Source: JBBQKI01 sp038326725
Lineage (GTDB): Bacteria; Bacteroidota; Bacteroidia; Flavobacteriales; Flavobacteriaceae
Reading direction: 5' to 3'
Length of the DNA: 32,991 bases
Assembly (NCBI GenBank): GCA_038326725.1
Contig: JBBQKI010000023.1
Span: 1-32,991 of the forward strand
Of the stretch, positions 1-7,054 are shown piece by piece. How positions within the stretch are numbered: the stretch's first letter is position 1; each line of letters opens with the position of its first letter. The notes under the pieces were generated by a model. It saw nothing but the letters and a program-made list of their open reading frames with translations, was not told the origin of the DNA and did no database searches. The position numbers and the translations under genes are program-made.

Positions 1-1
1 T

Positions 2-259
2 ATAGCCGAAGCATTGAAAAGCACTCCATCTTTAAAATTAAAAGTAGTGGGCCACACAGATGCTGACGGCAGTGATGACGCTAACCTTGCACTTTCAAAA
101 GAACGAGCTAACAGTGTGCGCAACTACCTCATTCAAAACCAGGGAATTGATGGTAACCGTTTATCCACTGATGGTAAAGGCGAATCCAGTCCTGTATCCG
201 ACAATACTTCGTCCTCGGGAAAAGAACAGAACAGAAGGGTGGAATTCATTAAACTTTAA
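2..259 (+). CDS. OmpA-like peptidoglycan-binding C-terminal domain (5' end missing)
   Basis: This is the last 85 codons of a gene whose beginning lies before the window; the frame is open from base 2. The residues VVGHTDADGSDDANLALSKE and, further on, RRVEFIKL at the end are the hallmark of the OmpA/MotB C-terminal fold. The GHTD turn and the NLALSKERA helix contact the diaminopimelate of peptidoglycan in known family members. Such domains tie outer membrane proteins or lipoproteins to the cell wall. The N-terminal part (barrel, lipoprotein tail, TPR/PD40 repeats or other) cannot be seen, so the full product is unknown. Only ten bases separate its stop from the start of a decayed lipoprotein gene, so the two were probably co-transcribed. 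Confidence 0.88.
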   Translation: MAEALKSTPSLKLKVVGHTDADGSDDANLALSKERANSVRNYLIQNQGIDGNRLSTDGKGESSPVSDNTSSSGKEQNRRVEFIKL

Positions 260-269
260 AACAAAGACT

Positions 270-720
270 ATGAAAACCACAAAATTTTATTTTCAGCTTT
301 TTCATCCTTCTGTCAATTTGGGGCTGCAATAAAGACGATGGCAACAATCCCGAACCACCCCCAGAGACAAAGCGTGTAAGCACCATTTTTATTGATGGTA
401 GTGCGGATTCAAACTATACTATTACCTACACGTCCTCTAATAAAATTGCATCTTTTATTAAAACCATTGGAATGGATACTCAAGCAACTACATACAACTA
501 AAATCCCACCAACCAAAGATTGGAAAGGTATAATACCGTATTAAGTGATGGATCAAATGGGATCACCAGACTGGAGGATTGTAAAATCATTTTCGGTTTC
601 TGTAATATTAGACACAGTGCCAGAATTTCGGGATATCTTGAATCATCAATAGTTGACAATGATCCCGCAGACCCAACTAATCCAACTTATACCGTTTCTT
701 ATACTTATACAAATTTTTAA
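270..720 (+). pseudogene. Decayed lipoprotein gene (frameshift plus in-frame stop)
   Basis: The ATG at 270 opens a frame that dies at 332. Shifting by one base near 285-290, in a run of A and T, gives a typical lipoprotein start: a hydrophobic stretch ending in LLSIWGC followed by NKDDGNNPEPPP, an acidic/proline linker common after lipobox cysteines in Bacteroidota. That frame then runs to a TAA at 499-501 and continues open in the same phase to the stop at 718-720, ending in VSYTYTNF. Two separate lesions are thus needed to restore one protein of about 149 residues, which favours a true pseudogene over a single sequencing error. No family was recognised. It sits between an OmpA-like gene and a secreted protein gene. 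Confidence 0.6.
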
Positions 721-785
721 AAATTTTCTCAAAAATAATACTTACACAGAGAACAAATTATTGAAATAACTTAATTGAATTCACT

Positions 786-1265
786 ATGAAAAACTATTTA
801 TATTATTGTTTACTTCTTTTTTTTACAACAAATTTGGCATTTTCACAAGGAGAAACAAGATCCAATTATTGGGTATTGGGTGGATTAAATACAGCTCCCC
901 TGCCACGGGGTGGAAACGTTTACGGTGGGTTAGGACCGGTTCTAAGAATTAACAAGCAGTATGATGATTCAGTAATTGAGGTTACTGTAAATACAACAGC
1001 TAAGGTTGAAAATTTTTCACGGGGCGTTCGGACTGCCTCATTTCAGGTGCGTATTGATGGAAACCATTCAACCATAAGTAACAATGTGCCCATACAAAAA
1101 GAAGAAGGAACTGGCAATATTTCCATTTTTGCCGTTTTTAGGAATTTGCCAGCCGGAAACCATGAAATCCAAATCTATGCAAAGACCATTCCCAGTGGAA
1201 ATATGTGGGTAACTTTAGATCCGGGTGGATATGGCGGTAGAATAATAGCAAAAGAAACATTTTAA
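786..1265 (+). CDS. Secreted protein of unknown function
   Basis: This encodes a 159-residue protein with a clear signal peptide (residues 1 to about 21, ending LAFSQ). The mature part is rich in Gly, Asn, Thr and Val, with alternating hydrophobic residues as expected for a small beta-sandwich; phrases such as FRNLPAGNHEIQIYAKT resemble the edge strands of such folds. There is no lipobox, transmembrane helix or C-terminal sorting domain, so export to the periplasm or beyond is likely but its final place is unknown. No catalytic motif is visible. The ATG at 786 follows an A/T-rich leader and gives the complete signal peptide. It precedes the lipoprotein gene at 1276 by ten bases, suggesting co-transcription. 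I do not recognise the family. Confidence 0.75.
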   Translation: MKNYLYYCLLLFFTTNLAFSQGETRSNYWVLGGLNTAPLPRGGNVYGGLGPVLRINKQYDDSVIEVTVNTTAKVENFSRGVRTASFQVRIDGNHSTISNNVPIQKEEGTGNISIFAVFRNLPAGNHEIQIYAKTIPSGNMWVTLDPGGYGGRIIAKETF

Positions 1266-1275
1266 AACTAAAATT

Positions 1276-2463
1276 ATGAAAACAACAAAAATTTTTATTT
1301 TATTGATCCTACCATTGCTACTTTTGGGATGCAGTAAAAATGATGACAATTCCATCGAACCAGTTGAAATGGAAGAACAGCTTCCCCAAGGACATGCCTA
1401 TATTCCCACAGATTCCAATACCATTATGATGGACCTTGCGGATGGATCTATCCAAAATCTATTGAGTGGCACCTTTCAAACACCATTGGTAGTAGGGAAT
1501 TCCGTTTATTACGTTAGCGAAAATTCTTTGATAAAAGCATCCGCTATTGGTGGTGCTGTGGAATGGGAGTATGAATTCCCATTGCTTTCAGGTTCGGATA
1601 ATAGATTTGACCGTTCGAACATAACTTTTATAGATGGATTCCTATATATTAATTTTAAAAATTTGGACCTAACAACTTTTGAATCTACCTATTATATTCA
1701 ACAGATATCGATTGATGGAATTCCTGGTTGGACAATTTTCCAGACCGATACAATAAGAAAACTACAATCATTTAATGGCAATTTAATTACCCAAGAATTT
1801 ATAGGTCCGGCTTATGACATCGTAGTCCGGAAGCGTGATAAAAACAATGGGGATGTATTGAATGAATATTTGAATGTTGAACCGGTAAGCAAAATGTATC
1901 CTGCCGAAGATGCCTTAATTGTGGTATCCCAAGGCAATAAAATAGTATCCCTTAATAATTCACTCACCGAAAATTGGGTACACTCCACAGGACTATACAA
2001 CGGTGTTTTTGGTCTGGTGGATCAGGGAAACTTTATTTATTATTCATATTTAGGAAAGGTCGAGGCCATTAATCTTGCTACGGGAAATTTGGCTTGGGTA
2101 ATAGATTTTGCATATGGAAGTGCCAAAGGACTCAATAAAATAAACGGTAAATATCTCGCAATCACGGTTAATGACACAACACTTGATTTGACCACTCTCA
2201 ATCCCACTGGCGGAGATGTGGAAAGTACCATCACACTCACTTTGGAGCCAAATAACCAATTTGATGACTTTGGTATTAGCGTATTTGATAACTATCTGTT
2301 ATTTGTACAAAAATTCAATAATCCTTCTCCGCCGGATCCAATATTTACCATGGCCACATTGGACGGCACGGTTTTATGGACCAAAGCCTTGGCCGATCCT
2401 TTTGATACCCAGTGGTTGCTACAAACACCCGAGGGAAGTTATTATAATGAATATGAATTTTAA
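1276..2463 (+). CDS. Lipoprotein with PQQ-like beta-propeller
   Basis: The product has 395 residues. The first 19 form a lipoprotein signal: MKTT, a hydrophobic run, then LLLLGC with the acylated Cys at 19, followed by the SKNDDNS linker. The rest has repeating units of the PQQ/quinoprotein propeller type, for example NSVYYVSENSLIKASAIGGA, NLATGNLAWVIDF and ATLDGTVLWTKAL, in which a GxxxW strand recurs. BamB-like and other membrane-anchored scaffold proteins share this fold; nothing here shows dehydrogenase activity or a cofactor. It starts ten bases after the 786-1265 gene, so the two probably form one transcript. The exact role is unknown; protein-protein scaffolding at a membrane surface is an inference from the fold. 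Confidence 0.75.
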   Translation: MKTTKIFILLILPLLLLGCSKNDDNSIEPVEMEEQLPQGHAYIPTDSNTIMMDLADGSIQNLLSGTFQTPLVVGNSVYYVSENSLIKASAIGGAVEWEYEFPLLSGSDNRFDRSNITFIDGFLYINFKNLDLTTFESTYYIQQISIDGIPGWTIFQTDTIRKLQSFNGNLITQEFIGPAYDIVVRKRDKNNGDVLNEYLNVEPVSKMYPAEDALIVVSQGNKIVSLNNSLTENWVHSTGLYNGVFGLVDQGNFIYYSYLGKVEAINLATGNLAWVIDFAYGSAKGLNKINGKYLAITVNDTTLDLTTLNPTGGDVESTITLTLEPNNQFDDFGISVFDNYLLFVQKFNNPSPPDPIFTMATLDGTVLWTKALADPFDTQWLLQTPEGSYYNEYEF

Positions 2464-2493
2464 GAAATTCATTAAAATTTAAACTGATTCTTT

Positions 2494-2676
2494 ATGAAAA
2501 CCTTAATTACAATCTTCCTCCTTTAGTTGATTGGAGTGAAAGGAATTTCACAAAAAGATTTTGCAAAATATTATTCATTTTCTGAAGGTGCAAAATTTGA
2601 AGTCACGGTTTACGATAAAAAGGAAAAGGTTATTGCCCTAATAGATAACGTGATTTTGGTATATCTAATGGAATAA
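2494..2676 (+). pseudogene. Decayed paralogue of the downstream TapB-like secreted protein
   Basis: An ATG at 2494 starts a signal-peptide-like stretch (MKTLITIFLL) that meets TAG at 2524-2526. The same frame then continues as ISQKDFAKYYSFSEGAKFEV and TVYDKKEKVIALIDNV before TAA at 2674. This matches the start of the intact gene at 2756, where SKFYPFKKGVFSEISMYDQ is followed by KEKLAAIVEYTVVEV, with the same order of the FY/YY-F, F/G, E, Y-D-KEK and A-I signatures. After about 60 codons similarity is lost, perhaps with a frameshift near 2650-2660. It is a truncated tandem duplicate of the 2756 gene that has lost its function. Confidence 0.6.
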
Positions 2677-2755
2677 AAATTCAAGATAATTTTTTGATTT
2701 TAAAACCTTTGGCAAATTTTATTTTATTAAATTTAAATTCTAAAACCTATCAATT

Positions 2756-3436
2756 ATGAAAAAATTAGCCCTACTTTTTGCATTGCTTTTAAGCCCTGTA
2801 TTCGCCTTTTCGCAAAGCGGTTGCAGCAAATTCTATCCCTTTAAAAAAGGTGTTTTTTCCGAAATATCAATGTACGACCAAAAAGAAAAATTGGCCGCCA
2901 TAGTAGAATATACTGTTGTTGAGGTCAACAATTCCGGAGATACAGCCTCAATGGCATCAAAGATAAAAGATGCCAAAGGAAAAATGATAGCCGAAAGCAC
3001 CTACGACTTAAGTTGCAACAACAATGTGGTTTCCATTGATTTTAAATCTATGATGAGTCCGCAAATGCTGGAGCCGTTTAAGGACATGGATTACGAAATA
3101 AGCGGCCAAAGTATCGATTTTCCCAACAATATTTCGGTTGGTCAAACCCTGCCCGATGCTTTAATGGATATTAAAATAAACATGGGCGGGATGATGATGA
3201 ACATTTCCATAGCCATGACGGACCGTAAAGTGGAATCAAAAGAAATGGTTACCACACCAGCGGGCAGTTATGATTCCTATTTGATAACCTATAATTCCAC
3301 CGTAAAAACAATGGGGATGAATGAGGTAAGTTCTTCCAAACAATGGATTTCCGAAGGTGTGGGCATGGTAAAAGTGGAGAATTACGACAAAAAAGGCAAA
3401 ATGACGGGCAGCGGGATTCTAACGGCTTTTAGATAA
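2756..3436 (+). CDS. Secreted TapB/DUF3108-like protein
   Basis: This is a 226-residue protein with a signal peptide (1 to about 19, ending AFAFSQ). The mature chain is a beta-rich domain: YPFKKGVFSEISMYDQKEK near the start, then PNNISVGQTLPDA, an unusual Met/Asn stretch (INMGGMMMNISIAM), TPAGSYDSYLITYN and KQWISEGVGMVKVENYDKKG near the end. The combination of TPAGsYxsYxI and a WisegVGmVKxE strand is typical of the DUF3108/TapB-like group of Bacteroidota periplasmic proteins, whose function is largely unknown. A decayed copy lies just upstream (2494-2676). The gene converges on lipB with only eight bases between the stops. Confidence 0.7.
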   Translation: MKKLALLFALLLSPVFAFSQSGCSKFYPFKKGVFSEISMYDQKEKLAAIVEYTVVEVNNSGDTASMASKIKDAKGKMIAESTYDLSCNNNVVSIDFKSMMSPQMLEPFKDMDYEISGQSIDFPNNISVGQTLPDALMDIKINMGGMMMNISIAMTDRKVESKEMVTTPAGSYDSYLITYNSTVKTMGMNEVSSSKQWISEGVGMVKVENYDKKGKMTGSGILTAFR

Positions 3437-3444
3437 ACGGACCG

Positions 3445-4155
3445 TCAATTATTCCAAATTACTTCATCAATCCCGAACAGGGCAACAAAATGTTTTAAGA
3501 CTTTTTCTTTTACTTCATCCATTGAAACTTCTTTTTTGCCAAGTTCAACATTCAGGGAAGTAACCGCTTTTCCTTTTATGCCGCAAGGAATCATGTGGTC
3601 AAAATAACCCAAGTCGGAATTTACGTTAAGCGCAAATCCGTGCATGGTTACCCAACGGCTGGCGCGAACCCCCAAGGCGCATATTTTTCGAGCAAATGGA
3701 GTGCCAACGTCTAACCAAACACCTGTTTCCCCTTTACTCCTTTCAGCTTTTAAATCATATTCTGCCAAGGTTTGAATCACCATTTCCTCCAAAAAACGAA
3801 GATATTTATGAATGTCGGTGAAAAAATTTTCTAGATCAATAATGGGGTAGCCAACAATTTGACCCGGGCCATGATAGGTGATGTCTCCGCCACGGTTTAT
3901 TTTGTAAAAGTTGGCCCCGATTGTGGCCAACTTTTCTTCTGAAACCAAGAGGTTGGAAAGGTCACCACTTTTCCCCAAGGTATAAACATGTGGGTGCTCC
4001 ACTAAAAGGAAATAGTTTGGGGTTTCAATATTAGTTCCTTCCCTTCTGTTTTGAATCTTCAGGTCTATAATTCCCTTAAAAAGCGTTTCTTGGTATTCCC
4101 ACGTTTGCTTGTAATCTTTAATTCCTAAATCCTGTATTTGAAGGGTTTTGTTCAC
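3445..4155 (-). CDS. lipB: Octanoyl-[acyl carrier protein]:protein transferase LipB
   Basis: LipB moves the octanoyl chain from acyl carrier protein to a lysine of lipoyl domains (pyruvate and 2-oxoglutarate dehydrogenase, GcvH); LipA then adds sulphur. The 236-residue product has all family marks: LVEHPHVYTLGK (51-62), NRGGDITYHGPGQIVGYPII (87-106), the catalytic lysine K157 in ARKICALGVR, MHGFALNVN (171-179) and the catalytic cysteine C191 in PCGIKG. The length is usual for Bacteroidota LipB. The only start in frame is GTG at 4155; no ATG fits upstream. A possible -7 box ends only three bases before this GTG, so the mRNA could be leaderless. It is transcribed alone, facing the gene at 2756. 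Confidence 0.95.
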   Translation of the reverse strand: MNKTLQIQDLGIKDYKQTWEYQETLFKGIIDLKIQNRREGTNIETPNYFLLVEHPHVYTLGKSGDLSNLLVSEEKLATIGANFYKINRGGDITYHGPGQIVGYPIIDLENFFTDIHKYLRFLEEMVIQTLAEYDLKAERSKGETGVWLDVGTPFARKICALGVRASRWVTMHGFALNVNSDLGYFDHMIPCGIKGKAVTSLNVELGKKEVSMDEVKEKVLKHFVALFGIDEVIWNN

Positions 4156-4158
4156 GAT

Positions 4159-4189
4159 AAAAGTTAACTAATTGAAAATGAATTGCAAA
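4159..4189 (-). promoter_or_regulatory. Possible lipB promoter, Bacteroidota type
   Basis: Read on the minus strand, TTTG (4189-4186) is followed after 19 bases by TAACTTTT (4166-4159), one mismatch from TAnnTTTG. The spacing is right, but the -7 box ends three bases before the GTG start, so transcription would begin at or near the start codon. Confidence 0.35.
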
Positions 4190-4298
4190 ATTGATAAAGA
4201 ATTAATTAAAAAACAATAATTCAAAAAAAGGGAAACCGAAGCATCTTGCTTTGTATGATAAATAATTAAATCTTAAAAATTAAAAGGTAATCATTAAA

Positions 4299-5033
4299 TT
4301 ACTTTTCAAGCTCAACTTCTAAATCGAGAACATCGGGATTTTTGAAATAATCCAAAAAGCTTTTTTCAATGATCATCGTTTTTCCATCCATGGAATACGT
4401 GGCCTCGGCAATCGAAGATTTAATGATTTTCCTCGGGAAGGTATATTTCAAGGTGTATTGCATTCCGCCTAAAAATGCCTCGGAATTTTTAAGGCTGTCA
4501 ATTTCTTTTTGGTGCGCTGCTTTATCTTTAATAAACGCGTCCCTTTTAAAAATACCGTTGGAAAAACTATAGGATGTTCCTAAAACTTCTGTTGAAGAAG
4601 TCCCGCTTTCCTCAGTAGTTTCCTCGCCGGGCATAAATTGGTCCATACTATCAAGGCCTTTCATAAGCTCGTTCGCTTCGTTCACATTACTGAAATTGGT
4701 ATAAATGTCAAATATCATTTCGGAAGCCTCGGCATCCATTTTGAAGCGGATATTGAAATTTTCCATCGCCTTCATTTTTTGCTGTTCTTCTATGGGAAGT
4801 TGAGAAATGCTATCCTTTTTTTCCAACAAAAACTGCTTTATGGAAATCAGTGTGTCTATCTCCGTCATCGTAGAATCCATCATCATTCCCGCGCCAAAAG
4901 CCATCATTTCGTTCATGTTCACTTCCACGGACATGGTTCCGCTACCGTCTTCGTTCAAAACCATGGTTTCGGTGAACTGGCAACTTATAATCGTGGACGC
5001 TAAAATTGTAATCAATATTAATTTTTTCAACAT
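4299..5033 (-). CDS. Lipoprotein of unknown function, downstream of yqaE
   Basis: I take the ATG at 5033, not the longer frame reaching to 5132, because it gives a perfect lipoprotein signal (MLKK, hydrophobic core, TIISC with Cys 18) and because the upstream part overlaps the yqaE gene. The 244-residue product continues with QFTETMVLNEDGSGTMSVEV, which resembles the start of the LppM-like beta-rich lipoproteins, a Met-rich segment (MAFGAGMMMDSTM), a helical Lys/Gln/Glu region, a Ser/Thr/Glu linker (GEETTEESGTSSTEV) and a beta-rich end. No catalytic motif was recognised. Its start lies two bases after the yqaE stop, so the two genes are co-transcribed and perhaps translationally coupled, which suggests a joint envelope role. 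Confidence 0.72.
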   Translation of the reverse strand: MLKKLILITILASTIISCQFTETMVLNEDGSGTMSVEVNMNEMMAFGAGMMMDSTMTEIDTLISIKQFLLEKKDSISQLPIEEQQKMKAMENFNIRFKMDAEASEMIFDIYTNFSNVNEANELMKGLDSMDQFMPGEETTEESGTSSTEVLGTSYSFSNGIFKRDAFIKDKAAHQKEIDSLKNSEAFLGGMQYTLKYTFPRKIIKSSIAEATYSMDGKTMIIEKSFLDYFKNPDVLDLEVELEK

Positions 5034-5035
5034 GG

Positions 5036-5194
5036 TTATTTTTTTGGGTTGTTTAAAATGATGAGTGCGGCAATCACTCCCGGAATCCATCCGCAAATGG
5101 TTAATATCAATACTATTAAAATTGAACCGCAACCCCTGTCAATGACCGCCAATGGTGGAAATAGGATAGCAAGAAGTACACGCCAAATATTCAT
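5036..5194 (-). CDS. YqaE/Pmp3 family small membrane protein
   Basis: This 52-residue protein is short and easily missed. It reads MNIWRVLLAILFPPLAVIDR, then GCGSILIVLILTICGWIPG and VIAALIILNNPKK. Two hydrophobic helices (about 5-18 and 25-47), the FPPLAV turn and the I-L-T-xx-GWIPG-I/V-A-A motif are diagnostic of the YqaE/Pmp3 family (UPF0057). Yeast Pmp3 influences membrane potential and salt tolerance; bacterial members are stress-linked and of unclear function. The minus-strand sequence TAATTTTG at 5207-5200 is a perfect -7 box match but lies only five bases from the ATG, and no good -33 box accompanies it. The next gene, a lipoprotein, starts two bases after the stop. Confidence 0.88.
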   Translation of the reverse strand: MNIWRVLLAILFPPLAVIDRGCGSILIVLILTICGWIPGVIAALIILNNPKK

Positions 5195-5254
5195 GGTTTC
5201 AAAATTACGATTAAAAATTAATTATCAGTTACGCCTTTTTCCTTTTCCCCGATT

Positions 5255-5286
5255 TTTGATTTGCATCCCCATTGTGCCTATCTTTG
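5255..5286 (+). promoter_or_regulatory. lysS promoter, Bacteroidota sigma-factor type
   Basis: TTTG (5255-5258), 20 bases, then TATCTTTG (5279-5286): an exact match to the Bacteroidota consensus TTTG / N19-21 / TAnnTTTG. Transcription should begin near 5292-5294, giving a leader of about 16-18 nt before the lysS ATG at 5310. Confidence 0.75.
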
Positions 5287-5309
5287 CAACCTTATTTTAA
5301 TTAAAAATT

Positions 5310-7001
5310 ATGCAACTTTCTGAACTGGAAATCATCCGAAGGGAAAAATTAACGCACCTCCGAGAACTCGGAATTGACCCTTATCCGGCGGCTTTGTACC
5401 CCGTTACAATTTTGACGAACGCAATAAAGGAAAGTTTTGAAGAAGGAAAAAAAGTTACCCTCGCCGGCCGTTTGATGTCTCGACGGATTCAAGGTTCTGC
5501 CTCTTTTGCGGAGTTGCAGGATTCCGAAGGTCGTGTTCAGGTTTATTTTAACCGGGATGAAATTTGCACGGGCGAGGACAAATCCCATTATAACGAAGTT
5601 TATAAAAAACTGCTCGACATTGGCGATTTTATTGGTATTGAAGGCAATCTTTTTACCACAAAAACAGGTGAAAAAACCGTGATGGTGAAGGATTTTACCT
5701 TGCTTTCAAAATCTTTGAAACCCCTTCCATTGCCAAAAACCGACGCGGAGGGAAACATCCACGATGAATTCAATGATCCCGAAACCCGCTATCGACAACG
5801 GTATGCGGATTTGGTAGTGAATCCGCACGTAAAGGAAGTTTTCGTGAAACGCACCAAACTCTTCAACGCTATGCGGAATTTCTTTAATGCCCGTGGGTAT
5901 TTTGAAGTGGAAACCCCAGTTTTACAGCCCATTCCAGGCGGCGCGGCGGCGCGGCCTTTTAAAACCCACCACAACGCTTTGGACATTCCGTTGTATTTAA
6001 GAATCGCCAATGAGCTTTATTTGAAAAGGCTGATTGTTGGCGGTTTTGAAGGCGTGTATGAATTTTCAAAAAACTTCCGAAACGAAGGTATGGACCGTAC
6101 CCACAATCCGGAATTTACCGCGATGGAAATTTACGTGGCCTATAAAGATTATAATTGGATGATGGATTTCTGCGAACAACTTTTGGAACAGTGTGCCAAA
6201 GAAGTGAACGGTACTACAAAGGCAGTCTTCGGGAACAATGAAATAGAGTTTAAAGCGCCCTATCCGCGGATAAGCATGGCCACTGCCATCCAAAAATATA
6301 CTGGGTTTGACATTACCCGAAAAACGGAAGATGAAATCCGCCATGCCGCGTTGGCAATGAATGTTGAAGTGGACGAAACCATGGGGAAAGGAAAATTGAT
6401 CGATGAAATTTTCGGTGAAAAATGTGAGGCTAATTTTATCCAACCAACCTTTATAACGGATTACCCGAAAGAAATGAGCCCCCTTTGCAAAGAGCATCGT
6501 GAAAACCCCGAACTCACTGAGCGTTTTGAACTTATGGTCTGTGGGAAGGAAGTTGCAAATGCTTACAGCGAACTTAACGACCCAATCGAACAACGGGAAC
6601 GTTTTGAAGCACAATTGAAATTGGCCGACCGTGGCGATGACGAAGCAACTGCTTTTATCGATTATGATTTTCTGCGCGCACTCGAATATGGAATGCCCCC
6701 CACCAGCGGGATGGGTATCGGGATGGATAGGTTGGCGATGTTTCTTACCAACAACGCTTCCATACAGGAAGTACTTTTCTTCCCGCAAATGAAACCCGAA
6801 CGAAAAGTAGAGCTTTCGGAAGATGAAAAAATGGTTTTGGATATGTTGATGCCGGACCAAAATCTGCTTTTGGAAGATTTAAAAACCCAAACCGGTCTTT
6901 CGAATAAAAAATGGGACAAGGCGATAAAAGGATTGACTTCAAAAAAAATGGCTAAAGTTGAAAAAAGTGAAGAAGGTTTATTGGTAAAATTTGAAAAATA
7001 A
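5310..7001 (+). CDS. lysS: Lysyl-tRNA synthetase, class II
   Basis: LysRS charges tRNA-Lys with lysine in the cytoplasm. The 563-residue product has the OB-fold anticodon-binding domain (about 45-150, with VTLAGRLMSRRIQGSASFAE), then the class II core: motif 1 around 195-210 (FEVETPVLQPIPGGAAARPF), motif 2 at about 256-275 (FRNEGMDRTHNPEFTAMEIY) and motif 3 at about 467-478 (GMGIGMDRLAMF). It is about 60 residues longer than E. coli LysS because of a C-terminal extension (about 505-563, with TGLSNKKWDKAIKGL) that looks like a small helical winged-helix-like domain. Such extensions occur in Bacteroidota LysRS; its role is not known to me. A perfect promoter precedes it. Confidence 0.97.
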   Translation: MQLSELEIIRREKLTHLRELGIDPYPAALYPVTILTNAIKESFEEGKKVTLAGRLMSRRIQGSASFAELQDSEGRVQVYFNRDEICTGEDKSHYNEVYKKLLDIGDFIGIEGNLFTTKTGEKTVMVKDFTLLSKSLKPLPLPKTDAEGNIHDEFNDPETRYRQRYADLVVNPHVKEVFVKRTKLFNAMRNFFNARGYFEVETPVLQPIPGGAAARPFKTHHNALDIPLYLRIANELYLKRLIVGGFEGVYEFSKNFRNEGMDRTHNPEFTAMEIYVAYKDYNWMMDFCEQLLEQCAKEVNGTTKAVFGNNEIEFKAPYPRISMATAIQKYTGFDITRKTEDEIRHAALAMNVEVDETMGKGKLIDEIFGEKCEANFIQPTFITDYPKEMSPLCKEHRENPELTERFELMVCGKEVANAYSELNDPIEQRERFEAQLKLADRGDDEATAFIDYDFLRALEYGMPPTSGMGIGMDRLAMFLTNNASIQEVLFFPQMKPERKVELSEDEKMVLDMLMPDQNLLLEDLKTQTGLSNKKWDKAIKGLTSKKMAKVEKSEEGLLVKFEK

Positions 7002-7005
7002 AAAT

Positions 7006-7032
7006 TACCGCTCTCAATTAAAAAGAGCGGTA
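7006..7032 (-). terminator. Hairpin terminator between lysS and the toroid gene
   Basis: TACCGCTCT (7006-7014) pairs perfectly with AGAGCGGTA (7024-7032) around a nine-base loop. On the minus strand the stem is followed by a T-rich run (TTTTTATTTTT), so it works best for the minus-strand gene ending at 7055. It could also stop lysS transcripts, though the plus strand has no U-tract. Confidence 0.7.
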
Positions 7033-7054
7033 GTTAATAAAAAAAAGAATCATA

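Noticed and set aside
4230..4255. AAGCA-TCT-TGCTT hairpin after the lipoprotein gene
   Set aside because: A 5-bp stem with a separated T-run on the minus strand; too weak to call a terminator with confidence.
5034..5132. Longer start of the 4299-5033 lipoprotein
   Set aside because: The extra 33 codons overlap the YqaE gene in another frame and spoil the lipoprotein signal.
6066..6860. 264-codon open frame antisense to lysS
   Set aside because: It lies wholly within lysS, has no recognisable motif and is rich in Phe, His and Ile as expected from reading the opposite strand of a coding region.
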